The notes under the pieces were generated by a model. It was given only the letters and a program-made list of their open reading frames with translations. It did no database searches and was not told where the DNA came from. Below are positions 1 to 7,457 of a DNA stretch of 64,000 bases, piece after piece; position 1 is the first letter of the stretch, and each line of letters starts with the position of its first letter. The translations under genes were made by a program, and so were the position numbers. The stretch is taken from NCBI GenBank assembly GCA_020249285.1, contig JADCFX010000014.1:62001-126000 (forward strand), in the 5' to 3' direction. Origin of the DNA: Roseomonas sp. Lineage in GTDB: Bacteria > Pseudomonadota > Alphaproteobacteria > Acetobacterales > Acetobacteraceae.

Positions 1-276
1 TTCGCCCAACCAGGACACCAGATAAAAGCGCGTGGTGGTGCTGATCGCCAGGGCGGTCACCAAAATGCCCATGACCAGCGCGGCGCGATCAAGCGCGCCC
101 GGCCCGCCGGCGAAGCCATCATCAATCAGATGCTTGAGGCCCTGCCCAAGCGCAAGTGTCAGCCCCGCCGCCAGCAATAGCGCCGCAATCGCGGCAATGA
201 CACGCGGCCAATAAGGCTTCAGCAGCGGCAGCAGCAGCCCAAGGGCGGCCAGGCTCGTGCGCGGGGCGGGCGTCAC
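1..276 (-). CDS. ABC exporter (ABCB-type half transporter), N-terminal part only
   Basis: The gene runs off the left edge of the window; about 92 residues are visible. They hold a short cytoplasmic lead, a first membrane helix (about residues 24-46) and the start of a second one (about 66-85), ending in the motif RFYLVSWLGE. That motif is typical of the transmembrane domain of MsbA/multidrug-type half transporters, where it precedes the first intracellular loop. The start is a GTG: an in-frame TGA lies two codons upstream, and an AGGA sequence overlapping the TAG of the upstream SDR gene could serve as ribosome site. It lies 13 nt behind that SDR and is probably co-transcribed with it. The ATPase domain is outside the window, so the substrate cannot be guessed. 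Confidence 0.75.
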   Translation of the reverse strand, partial: MTPAPRTSLAALGLLLPLLKPYWPRVIAAIAALLLAAGLTLALGQGLKHLIDDGFAGGPGALDRAALVMGILVTALAISTTTRFYLVSWLGE

Positions 277-289
277 GCGTCAAGGCGTC

Positions 290-1057
290 CTAAACGTGCT
301 GCCCGCCATTGATGTGAATTTCCGCGCCATTCACATAGGAAGATGCCTCGGTACACAGGAAATAAATGGCCTGCGCCACTTCCTCGGGCCGGCCCAAGCG
401 GCGCATCGGGATTTGTTCCTGCACGATTTTGTCCGTGCCGGGGGATAGGATGGAGGTATCAATCTCCCCAGGTGAGATCGCATTCACGCGCACACCGCGC
501 GGGGCGAAATCCGCTGCCATTTCGCGCGTGAGGGCGGCCAGCGCCGCCTTGGAAGTGGAATAGGCCGCGCCCGCAAAAGGATGCACCCGCCCGCCGGCGA
601 TGGAGGTGACATTCACGACAGAACCATTGGCGCGCGCCAATTCATCCACCAGGCCACGCGCAAGCAGAATGGGGGCGAAGAAATTCACCTGAAAAACGCG
701 GAGCCACCCATCCGTCGGCATGGTCAGCGTGCCAAGCCGCGCCCCGCCCTCGCCCTTTGGTGAAATCGCGGCGTTATTCACCAGCGCATGCAGCATGCCG
801 CCATCCGGGGCCAGGCGCGCGCGGATTTCCGGGATCATCGCCTCAGTCAGCGCGGGGTCGCCCAGATCAAGCTGGATGTGATCCTCGGGCCCCATTTCCC
901 AGGGGCATTGTTCCGGGAAGGGCTGCCGCGACACGGTAATCACGCGCCAACCCGCGGCAGAAAAGCGCTTCACTGTGGCATGGCCAATCCCGCGGGACGC
1001 GCCTGTCAGCAACAGCACGCGGCGCGGTCCATTCGGCTTGCTTCGTTTTTCCATCAT
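290..1057 (-). CDS. SDR-family NAD(P)-dependent oxidoreductase
   Basis: Classical short-chain dehydrogenase of about 255 residues. The cofactor glycine motif TGASRGIG is at residues 18-25, NNAA at 94-97, the catalytic Ser near 152, and Tyr166/Lys170 lie in YSTSK. The C-terminal part has the usual ISPGEIDT and INGG segments. The substrate cannot be read from the sequence. An ATG at 1108 is in frame, but the double ATG at 1057/1054 is preceded by GGAG at a reasonable distance and gives a normal family length, so the shorter form is preferred. A stem-loop terminator lies just upstream, so the gene probably has its own promoter and reads on into the ABC exporter gene. Confidence 0.85.
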   Translation of the reverse strand: MMEKRSKPNGPRRVLLLTGASRGIGHATVKRFSAAGWRVITVSRQPFPEQCPWEMGPEDHIQLDLGDPALTEAMIPEIRARLAPDGGMLHALVNNAAISPKGEGGARLGTLTMPTDGWLRVFQVNFFAPILLARGLVDELARANGSVVNVTSIAGGRVHPFAGAAYSTSKAALAALTREMAADFAPRGVRVNAISPGEIDTSILSPGTDKIVQEQIPMRRLGRPEEVAQAIYFLCTEASSYVNGAEIHINGGQHV

Positions 1058-1129
1058 GGCACTGAAACTCCGGCCAATGGCCCAGGAAGCAGCCTTATAC
1101 GCGGGCATGTGCCTTTGGGAAACCAGCCC

Positions 1130-1169
1130 AAAATGAAAACGGCCCAGCTACCGCTTGGTAGCCGGGCCG
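1130..1169 (-). terminator. Rho-independent terminator of the small gene at 1191-1520
   Basis: Arms CGGCCC (1140-1145) plus GCTACC (1147-1152) pair with GGTAGC (1157-1162) plus GGGCCG (1164-1169), with one A/C mismatch and a 4-nt loop. Read on the minus strand the hairpin is followed by TTTTCATTTT. It lies 21 nt after the stop codon of the minus-strand gene at 1191. Confidence 0.85.
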
Positions 1170-1190
1170 CGATGGGGGAGGCGTGAAAAC

Positions 1191-1520
1191 TCAGGCCGCG
1201 TGCCGATCGGGCGTGGCGACGGCGCGGCGGGCAGACGCGGCCCAGGCCGGGGCAGCGCGCAACAGGCGGTCCAACGCCGCTTCGGGCAGGGTTTCGGCAT
1301 ATTCCAGCGCCGTCACGGCCTCAGAATCCCAATGGCGCAGGATTTCAGCAACAGCGCGGGTGGCGTCTGAAGCGGGAAGGTGCAAGCCCGCGGCGCGGCG
1401 GGCTGCCGTCAGCACACGCGCGGCCGCTTCAAGGCGGGCGCGTTCCATTGGGCAGGAATCGGCCAGTTCCGAGAGAATACGCTCAAGCCCTTGGGCGGTA
1501 GCATTGTAGGAAATGGACAT
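1191..1520 (-). CDS. Small protein of unknown function (109 aa)
   Basis: I do not recognise this protein. It is predicted soluble, largely alpha-helical and rich in Ala and Arg, with no signal peptide, membrane helix or Cys motif. The N-terminus reads MSISYNATAQGLERIL. The start is chosen because AGGGGA sits 7 nt upstream of this ATG; an in-frame upstream start at 1577 would add a low-quality tail. It appears to be a stand-alone gene: a strong hairpin/T-tract terminator follows it, and a palindrome lies in its upstream region. Whether it has homologues would need a protein search. Confidence 0.6.
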   Translation of the reverse strand: MSISYNATAQGLERILSELADSCPMERARLEAAARVLTAARRAAGLHLPASDATRAVAEILRHWDSEAVTALEYAETLPEAALDRLLRAAPAWAASARRAVATPDRHAA

Positions 1521-1615
1521 AATAATCCCCTTGGTTGATCGCTTTGCGCAGCCCTCCCCGGTGCGCGTCGGAAGCACATGGTAAGCAAAGATGGCGATAT
1601 CAAGGCTTGCGCTAG

Positions 1616-1636
1616 GTCAAATGGTCAAAATTTGAC
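1616..1636. promoter_or_regulatory. Palindrome upstream of the 109-aa gene, possible operator
   Basis: Perfect 6-1-6 palindrome GTCAAAATTTGAC (1624-1636), with a further GTCAAA half site at 1616-1621, so two TTGACC-like boxes occur in tandem on the minus strand. It lies between the Bug receptor stop and the start of the 109-aa gene. No regulator is encoded beside it and I see no convincing -10 element at the right spacing. Confidence 0.3.
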
Positions 1637-1640
1637 ACAC

Positions 1641-2624
1641 TCATTCCGGCTCGATCCCCGCTGCCTTGATCTGACGCGCCCAGGTTTCGATCTGGCTGCG
1701 GATGAAGACGCCGAATTCCTCAGGCGTTGAGGTCACACGTTCAATCCCAAAACTCGCCAGCCGATCAGCAGTTTCCTGCCTTTCCCACACCTTGCGCAGC
1801 GCCGCATTCCAGGCCGTCACGATTTCTGGCGGCATACGCGCGGGGCCAACCGCCCCCATCCAGGACAGCAATTCAAAGCCGGGCAGGCCAGCTTCGGCGA
1901 GTGTAGGTTCATTCGGCAACAGCGGCGTGCGCGTGGCAGAAGTAATGCCGAGCGAACGCAGCTTGCCTTCCTGCAAGAAGCCGCGCGATGCCGCGACATC
2001 CACAATGATGCCGGTGACGCGCCCGGAAATCACATCCGTCATGGCTGGCGGGGTGGAGCGATAGGGCACGTGTTCCATCTGGATATTGCCGAGCGAGGTC
2101 AACATCGCACCGCCAACAACGCCGGTTGTATTGCCCGAAGCATAGGTCAGCTTGCCTGGCTGGGACCGCGCGAGAGCGAGAAATTCCTGCAGGTTGCGCG
2201 CCGGCACCTGGTCATTCACCGCAAGCACGAAGATGTAGGTGCCCATGCGCCCGATCGGCGTGAAATCATTGATGGCATCATAGGTTGGGCGCTTCATCAG
2301 CGCGGGCGTCGCGCCATGCGGGCTATTGGTGGTGATCATCACCGTATGGCCATCCGGCGCGGCGCGGGCAGTGGCCACCGCGGCTATGGCGCCATTAGCG
2401 CCAGGGCGGTTATCCACCACCACCTGCGATCCCCATTCCTGTTCCAACAGGCTCGCCAGCAGGCGAGAGACTGAATCAGTGCCGGACCCGGCGGCGAAGG
2501 GCACAATCAGCGTCACAGGGCGTGAGGGCTTCCAGGCGGCTTGCGCGCTGGCGGTGAAAGGCAGGGCGGCAGAGGCAGCAATCAGGGCGCGGCGGGAAAG
2601 GGCAAATGGGGCGGCGTTCGGCAT
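1641..2624 (-). CDS. Bug/TctC-family tripartite tricarboxylate receptor (orphan)
   Basis: Periplasmic solute-binding protein of 327 residues, the usual length for the Bug family. The N-terminus has an Arg-Arg signal sequence (SRRALIAASAALPFTASAQA). The mature protein starts with the family hallmark RPVTLIVPFAAGSGTDS. Then come NRPGANGAIAA, the ligand-loop region around YRSTPPAM, and the C-terminal signature GLPGFELLSWMG. The start follows AGGATAACGCC; a longer in-frame version only adds non-family residues. No tctA or tctB permease gene is nearby, as is common for Bug proteins. The ligand is unknown, probably a small carboxylate or amide. Confidence 0.9.
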   Translation of the reverse strand: MPNAAPFALSRRALIAASAALPFTASAQAAWKPSRPVTLIVPFAAGSGTDSVSRLLASLLEQEWGSQVVVDNRPGANGAIAAVATARAAPDGHTVMITTNSPHGATPALMKRPTYDAINDFTPIGRMGTYIFVLAVNDQVPARNLQEFLALARSQPGKLTYASGNTTGVVGGAMLTSLGNIQMEHVPYRSTPPAMTDVISGRVTGIIVDVAASRGFLQEGKLRSLGITSATRTPLLPNEPTLAEAGLPGFELLSWMGAVGPARMPPEIVTAWNAALRKVWERQETADRLASFGIERVTSTPEEFGVFIRSQIETWARQIKAAGIEPE

Positions 2625-2734
2625 GGCGTTATCCTTTGGTTTTGCCGTGCTCATAAGCGCTGCCAGGGGGTGCTGTCCATGGGATGAAGGCCATGGCGTT
2701 GACGGCTCAACAAGGCGGGCGATAGCCTCAAACC

Positions 2735-3901
2735 ATGACACATCATGTAGTTATGGACTGGCCCGCTACCTCGATCCATGGTTGGGGCGTCTACGGATTG
2801 AACTTGGCTCTTTCGTGGGCGCCAGATCCCGGTGTTGCGCTAGCCACCACACATGAAATCAGCAGCAATTCGGTTTTCATTGATCCGCTACGGTGGCGGG
2901 CCCTGTTCCCGTTCATTATCCGCTCCAGAGATTTGCGCCAGCGCCTGCTCAAGGAAAAGCCCACGGAGATGGTTCTCAATTCGGCGATACTTACTTCCTT
3001 GGGCAATGACTTGAAGTCCCAGCCTGGGCCGCATGGCGGCCCGCTTGGCGGTCAACCAAGCCTCGGCGTAGTATTTTTTGAGACCGAGGATCTGGGCCGC
3101 GATGCACGCAAAACCGTGGAACGGCATCATTGCATCATCGCGGGGTCAAGCTGGAATGCCGAAGTGCTACGCGCGCATGGCATCCCGCGTGTTGAAACCG
3201 TGCTGCAAGGCATAGACGCCACATTGTTTCACCCCGCTCCAAGCCGTGGGCTTTTCCCTGATCGTTTCCTGGTCTTCAGCGGTGGCAAGCTGGAACCGCG
3301 CAAGGGGCAGGATAATGTCATGGCTGCCTGGCGCATTTTTGCAGCACGACACCCGGACGCCATGCTGATTGCCGCCTGGGACAATCTTTGGCCGGAAATC
3401 GCGCGGGGTATCAATTCGATAGGCCGCACGGCGCCGCTTCCCTTCACCCAGGATGGCAAGCCAGACATGAATGGCTGGGCTGCGGCCAATGGAATCAAGC
3501 CGGAGCAGTTTCTCAACCTCGGCTTGGTGCCTAATGCGTCCATGCCGACCATCTTGCGGGAAATGGATGCCGCGCTATTTTCCAATCGCTGCGAAGGCGG
3601 TACAAATCTTGTGGCGATGGAAGCCATGGCCTGCGGCGTGCCAACGATCCTCAGCGCAAATAGTGGGCATCTTGATTTGCTGCAGGATGGTGCGGCGCTG
3701 GCGCTGACCGATCAGCGCCCGATTCCAAGTGTTTCCGGCTGGCGGGAAAGCTCTATCGAGGAAATCCTCGCCGCGCTTGAAACCCTCTACACGGATCGCG
3801 CCAAGGCGCGGGAAATTGGCGCGGCGGGGGCGAAGCTGCTTGCGGGGCTGACCTGGGCCAAAACCGCTGCCGAGATGAAGCACATCATCAGCAAGCTGTA
3901 A
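2735..3901 (+). CDS. Group 1 (GT4-like) glycosyltransferase
   Basis: Cytoplasmic GT-B glycosyltransferase of 388 residues without membrane helices. The C-terminal nucleotide-sugar half shows SGGKLEPRKG (182-191) and the donor-binding block EGGTNLVAMEAMACGVP (287-303); the E-x7-E core of GT4 enzymes can be read there. The N-terminal half contains SSWNAEVLRAHGI and QGIDATLF, also typical of retaining GT4 enzymes. An in-frame ATG seven codons in is an alternative start. It is a lone transferase, not in a polysaccharide cluster, so the acceptor is unknown. Its last 14 nt overlap the end of dgoK on the opposite strand. Confidence 0.85.
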   Translation: MTHHVVMDWPATSIHGWGVYGLNLALSWAPDPGVALATTHEISSNSVFIDPLRWRALFPFIIRSRDLRQRLLKEKPTEMVLNSAILTSLGNDLKSQPGPHGGPLGGQPSLGVVFFETEDLGRDARKTVERHHCIIAGSSWNAEVLRAHGIPRVETVLQGIDATLFHPAPSRGLFPDRFLVFSGGKLEPRKGQDNVMAAWRIFAARHPDAMLIAAWDNLWPEIARGINSIGRTAPLPFTQDGKPDMNGWAAANGIKPEQFLNLGLVPNASMPTILREMDAALFSNRCEGGTNLVAMEAMACGVPTILSANSGHLDLLQDGAALALTDQRPIPSVSGWRESSIEEILAALETLYTDRAKAREIGAAGAKLLAGLTWAKTAAEMKHIISKL

Positions 3902-4793
3902 TTCGCGCGGCGTCGATCGCCACGCCAATCTGGAACAAGCCGCGCGCCGCCGCATCTTCTGTCTGCGTCACGCTTGGAATGCCGAAGGCGGCAAGTGCCG
4001 CGCCATAGCGCAGCGTCAGCGCCTCGGCACCGACCAGATGCACCGGCGGCGCGACACCGGCTTCCAAAGCCGCCGCTACCTCATGCCCAATCAGCAGGCC
4101 GGAGAGATAGGAAGCCGCTTCCAGTTGCGGCATGGCATCAAACAGCGAAAGGCTGCGCAGGCCGAAAAGCTGATGCAGAAGCCCACCGCCCTGCCCTGCG
4201 CGATCCAACCCACGCGCAAAGGCGCCCGGGTGATGCGCCGCGCTGCGATGCAGGCTGCGCGCCAAAATCGTATGGGCCGACAGCGCGGCGAAGACCTCGC
4301 CTGTCATATGCGTGGAAAAATCCAGGATTCGCCCGGCGCGCACGCGCACCCATTTGGAATGGCTGCCGGGCAGGCAAAGGGTCGCCTCCTGTTCTGGCAA
4401 ATCATCCAGAACGCCGAGGATTTGAGTCTCCTCACCGCGCATCACTTCCGGCATGCCATCGGCATCACGCGCCTTCAGCCCCGGCACAAGGCGCACGCGG
4501 GTGGCGGGGAAAGGCACAGGCAGGGTCGCGCGGGCGATTTCAGCGACGCTGACAGGACAGGCCAGATAAGGCGCTTCCGCCCAGCCTTGCTTGCTGCCGG
4601 CCATGCCGGCAATCACCACCAGCTTTTCGCCGGCTTCCAGCCAATCCTTGGCGATGTTGTGCAATTCATCGGGAAAGCCGCCGGGCTTCACGGAAAGAAT
4701 GCCCGATTTGCTTTCGCGCTTGTCCAGCACTGCCCCGGCCTGATCCAGCCGATAGGCGCGCAAGGATGTGGTGCCCCAATCCAGCCCGATCAT
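3888..4793 (-). CDS. dgoK: 2-dehydro-3-deoxygalactonokinase
   Basis: Sugar kinase that phosphorylates 2-keto-3-deoxy-D-galactonate with ATP in the De Ley-Doudoroff galactonate pathway. The 301 residues match the family length. Visible are the N-terminal phosphate motif DWGTTSLR (5-12), MRGEETQ (118-124), LPGSHSKWVRV (141-151) and STHMTGEVFAAL (160-171), all characteristic of DgoK. The usual partners dgoA (aldolase), dgoD (dehydratase) and a GntR regulator are not adjacent, so the gene stands alone between a convergent glycosyltransferase and trpS. The 3' end overlaps the glycosyltransferase gene tail to tail. Confidence 0.9.
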   Translation of the reverse strand: MIGLDWGTTSLRAYRLDQAGAVLDKRESKSGILSVKPGGFPDELHNIAKDWLEAGEKLVVIAGMAGSKQGWAEAPYLACPVSVAEIARATLPVPFPATRVRLVPGLKARDADGMPEVMRGEETQILGVLDDLPEQEATLCLPGSHSKWVRVRAGRILDFSTHMTGEVFAALSAHTILARSLHRSAAHHPGAFARGLDRAGQGGGLLHQLFGLRSLSLFDAMPQLEAASYLSGLLIGHEVAAALEAGVAPPVHLVGAEALTLRYGAALAAFGIPSVTQTEDAAARGLFQIGVAIDAARITAC

Positions 4794-4879
4794 GCCGGCT
4801 GCCCCCTTTCTGCGCCGCTTCCATGACGCGAAAAGCTTAAAGGCCCGATAACCGCACGCTGTAAGCGAAAACGATCACT

Positions 4880-5881
4880 TCACCGCGCGGGCAACAGCCC
4901 GATAATCTCCCGCGCCTGCTTCATGATGGGTTCAGAAATGGCGTGTGCGCGTGCCGCCCCCAGATGCAGCGCGGCATCAAGCGCGCCTGGGTCGGTCAGT
5001 AGGCGGCGCATCTCAGTGGCGATGGGGGAAAGATGCGCCACCAGCGCTTCCGTCAGCGTGCCCTTGAAGGCGCCGAAGCCTTGGCCCGCATGCTCCCGTA
5101 GTACGTTTTCCGGCAGCGTGCCGGTAATCGCCGCCATGATGCCAACCAGGTTGCGCGCTTCCGGCCTGCCCTCAAGCCCGGCCATGTGCTCGGGGATCGG
5201 TTCCGCATCGGTTTTGGCGCGGCGTATTTTCAGCGCAATGCCATCCGCATCATCGGTCAGGTTGATCCGCGATTGATCGGAAGGGTCCGACTTCGACATT
5301 TTCTTGGTGCCATCACGCAGCGACATCACGCGCGCTGCGACCCCCTGGATCAGAGGCTCAATGGTTGGGAAGAAATCCACCCCATAATCATGGTTGAATT
5401 TCTGGGCGATATCATTCGCCAATTCCAGATGCTGCTTCTGGTCATCACCCACCGGCACTTTGGTTGCGTGATAGGCCAGAATATCGGCGGCCATCAGGTT
5501 CGGGTAAACATACAGCCCGGCGGATGCCGCTTCCCGATCCCCCCCCGCCTTGTCCTTGAATTGCGTCATGCGATTGAGCCAGCCGATGCGCGCAACGCAA
5601 TTGAAGATCCACCCTAATTCGGCATGCGCGGGCACATGGGATTGCACGAATAGCGTACACCGCTTGGGATCAAGCCCGCAGGCAATCAGCGCCGCGGCCA
5701 TTTCGCGGGTTTGGCGCGAAAGCTCCTTCGGGTCCTGCCAGACGGTGATGGCGTGCAAATCCACAATGCAGAAAATGCTTTCATGCGCATCCTGCATCGG
5801 CACCCAATTGCGGATGGCGCCAAGGTAATTGCCAAGGGTTGGAACGCCGGAAGGCTGAATGCCGGAAAAGACGCGCGTCAT
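4880..5881 (-). CDS. trpS: Tryptophan--tRNA ligase
   Basis: Class I aminoacyl-tRNA synthetase charging tRNA-Trp, cytoplasmic, 333 residues. The HIGH-equivalent segment PSGVPTLGN is at 10-18, GDDQKQH at 145-151 and a perfect KMSKS at 194-198. The start is taken as MTRVFSG because family proteins begin there; ATG 5890 and GTG 5893 are in-frame alternatives. It lies downstream of yggS in the same direction, separated by a 64-nt gap that holds a strong GC hairpin. Confidence 0.95.
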   Translation of the reverse strand: MTRVFSGIQPSGVPTLGNYLGAIRNWVPMQDAHESIFCIVDLHAITVWQDPKELSRQTREMAAALIACGLDPKRCTLFVQSHVPAHAELGWIFNCVARIGWLNRMTQFKDKAGGDREAASAGLYVYPNLMAADILAYHATKVPVGDDQKQHLELANDIAQKFNHDYGVDFFPTIEPLIQGVAARVMSLRDGTKKMSKSDPSDQSRINLTDDADGIALKIRRAKTDAEPIPEHMAGLEGRPEARNLVGIMAAITGTLPENVLREHAGQGFGAFKGTLTEALVAHLSPIATEMRRLLTDPGALDAALHLGAARAHAISEPIMKQAREIIGLLPAR

Positions 5882-5929
5882 GGACTTCATCACCGTTGGA
5901 AAAACCTTGTCGCGTGATCCCGCGCCATG

Positions 5930-5950
5930 CCCGCCGCGTCAAGCGGCGGG
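5930..5950. terminator. GC-rich stem-loop between yggS and trpS
   Basis: Eight-base-pair perfect stem CCCGCCGC/GCGGCGGG with a 5-nt loop, 8 nt beyond the yggS stop codon. No T-tract follows on either strand, so it is not a standard intrinsic terminator. It may be a transcription pause or an mRNA-end stabilising hairpin. Confidence 0.45.
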
Positions 5951-5957
5951 TGCGTGA

Positions 5958-6632
5958 TTAGCCCCGCGCGCCGAAAATGGCGCTGCCCACGCGCACATGG
6001 GTCGCCCCTTCGGCAATCGCTGCCTCAAAATCGCCACTCATGCCCATGGAAAGGATCGGCAAGCCATGCTTCGCGGCCAGATTGGCGAGGTAGGCAAAAT
6101 GCGGGCGCGGGTCGCCTTCCACGGGCGGGATACACATCAAGCCCTTCACCGGCAGGCCGAAATCATCCTGCGCGGCGCGAATGAAGGCATCGGCTTCCGC
6201 CCGCGGGCAGCCGGCCTTTTGCGCCTCATCCCCCGTATTCACCTGCACCAGCAGATCAGGCCGGCGGCCTTCCTTGGCCATGGCCTCCGCAATGGCCTGG
6301 GCGAGTTTCACCCTGTCCAGCGTTTCGATCACATCCGCGATCCGCACCGCATCCCGCGCCTTATTGGTCTGCAAGCCGCCAATGATATGCAACGTAAGCC
6401 CCGGATGGGACGGGCGCAGCCCCGGAAATTTCTGTGCCGCTTCCTGGACCCGATTTTCGCCAAACACCATTTGCCCAGCGGCGAGGGCTGCTTCCACCGC
6501 CTCCACCGGGTTGGTCTTGGAAACCGCCACCAGGGTAACCGCATTTGCCGGGCGGCTGGCGCGGGCGCAGGCTTCCTCGATTCGCGCCCGAATGCGGGAG
6601 AGGTTTTCGGCAATGGCAAGGGCATTGGTCAT
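5958..6632 (-). CDS. yggS: YggS-family pyridoxal-phosphate homeostasis protein
   Basis: Single-domain alanine-racemase-fold PLP-binding protein of 224 residues. It is thought to buffer or deliver pyridoxal 5'-phosphate and has no known catalysis. The PLP lysine is Lys39 in VAVSKT; GENRVQEA (58-65), HIIGGLQTNKA, and the C-terminal SMGMSGDFEAAIAEG and VRVGSAIFG are hallmark segments. The start MTNALAIAENL fits family N-termini. There is no clear Shine-Dalgarno, and the ATG overlaps the ATG of the divergent thiE-like gene, so this mRNA may be leaderless or nearly so. A large open frame continues upstream on the minus strand but is only a shadow of the divergent gene. Confidence 0.92.
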   Translation of the reverse strand: MTNALAIAENLSRIRARIEEACARASRPANAVTLVAVSKTNPVEAVEAALAAGQMVFGENRVQEAAQKFPGLRPSHPGLTLHIIGGLQTNKARDAVRIADVIETLDRVKLAQAIAEAMAKEGRRPDLLVQVNTGDEAQKAGCPRAEADAFIRAAQDDFGLPVKGLMCIPPVEGDPRPHFAYLANLAAKHGLPILSMGMSGDFEAAIAEGATHVRVGSAIFGARG

Positions 6633-7281
6633 GGCAAAGCCAAATGGCAGGGAATCGAGCAGGATTCCAGGGGCGCGCCCCGCCTGGGGCCGATTCGCCC
6701 GCCCAGCGCCCGGTGGCCTGCCCCGGCTTTGGCTGTTCAGCGACCCGCTGCGCCTGCCTGACCCCCGCCTTGCCATGGCGGCCCTACCGCGTGGCGCCGG
6801 GGTGGTTGCGCGGGGCTTGGCGCCGGCGCTGCTCGCACCCGTGGCGCTGCTCGCCCGCCGCCGAGGGCTGTGCCTGCTGATCGCCGGCGATGGGCGGGCG
6901 GCGCTGGCCTTTAGGGCAGGGCTCCATCTGCCGGACCGGCGGGAAAGCCTTGGGTTACTGCCCTTTCTGATCGCGCGCCGGGCAGCACCGGGCCGCCTTG
7001 TAATGTGCATGGCCGCCCATGGCGGGCAGCGCGGCGCGGCGCGGGCACGGCGCTTGAAGCCCGATTGCCTGTTCCTGTCGCCACTCTTCCCAACCGAGAG
7101 CCACCCCGGCGCTTCGGCTTTAGGCGTTTTGCGCTGGGCTGCCCTGGCGCGTGGGCTTCCCGCGCCCTGCATGGCTTTGGGCGGCATCACCCCTGCCCGG
7201 CTTGGCGCAGTGCCGCGCCGCGCGGCGGGGGTCGCGGCCATTGGGGGGCTGATGCCCCCTGTTGCACACGAGCCACAGTGA
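6631..7281 (+). CDS. Thiamine phosphate synthase-like protein (ThiE/TenI fold)
   Basis: About 216 residues of the TIM-barrel thiamine monophosphate synthase/TenI family. Visible elements are LWLFSDPLRLPDP (33-45), GAGVVARG, CLLIAGDG, GLHLPDRR, the phosphate-loop region LSPLFPTESHPGA (149-161) and LGGITPARL (184-192). These match the alphaproteobacterial stand-alone ThiE-like group rather than ThiE from a thiamine operon; no other thiamine gene or TPP riboswitch is nearby. The start is uncertain. ATG 6631 overlaps the yggS start codon; ATG 6613 upstream would lie inside yggS; no ATG, GTG or TTG occurs between residue 1 and the conserved barrel. Substrate specificity is not settled by the sequence. 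Confidence 0.75.
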   Translation: MAKPNGRESSRIPGARPAWGRFARPAPGGLPRLWLFSDPLRLPDPRLAMAALPRGAGVVARGLAPALLAPVALLARRRGLCLLIAGDGRAALAFRAGLHLPDRRESLGLLPFLIARRAAPGRLVMCMAAHGGQRGAARARRLKPDCLFLSPLFPTESHPGASALGVLRWAALARGLPAPCMALGGITPARLGAVPRRAAGVAAIGGLMPPVAHEPQ

Positions 7282-7457
7282 TGTAGCCAAGTCGCGTCAG
7301 GGCTTTGCAATAGGTTGCGGCAGGCGCGCTGAAATGTTCATAGTCTTGCAAGGTCTGGATGCCGCGATCGCCCTTATTGGGTGTTGGGGGCGTCCTTCCT
7401 GCCGGGGGCAGGGGCCGAGGAACACTGCCGGATCGTCCGGCTATGAGGAGGACTTGA

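Noticed and set aside
3888..3901. Overlap of glycosyltransferase and dgoK as a sign of a wrong frame
   Set aside because: Both C-termini read as normal protein to their stops; a 14-nt convergent overlap is ordinary.
6181..6630. Long plus-strand open frame in front of the ThiE-like gene
   Set aside because: It is the antisense shadow of yggS; its residues show no family pattern until after the CATG start overlap.
6331..6631. Possible TPP riboswitch upstream of the ThiE-like gene
   Set aside because: The region is yggS coding sequence and shows no THI-box core (CTGAGA ... ACCYGA with matching stems).
6633..7310. Minus-strand extension upstream of yggS giving a 450-residue frame
   Set aside because: Low-complexity Arg/Ala/Pro sequence opposite the ThiE-like gene; the YggS family begins at MTNALAIAEN.
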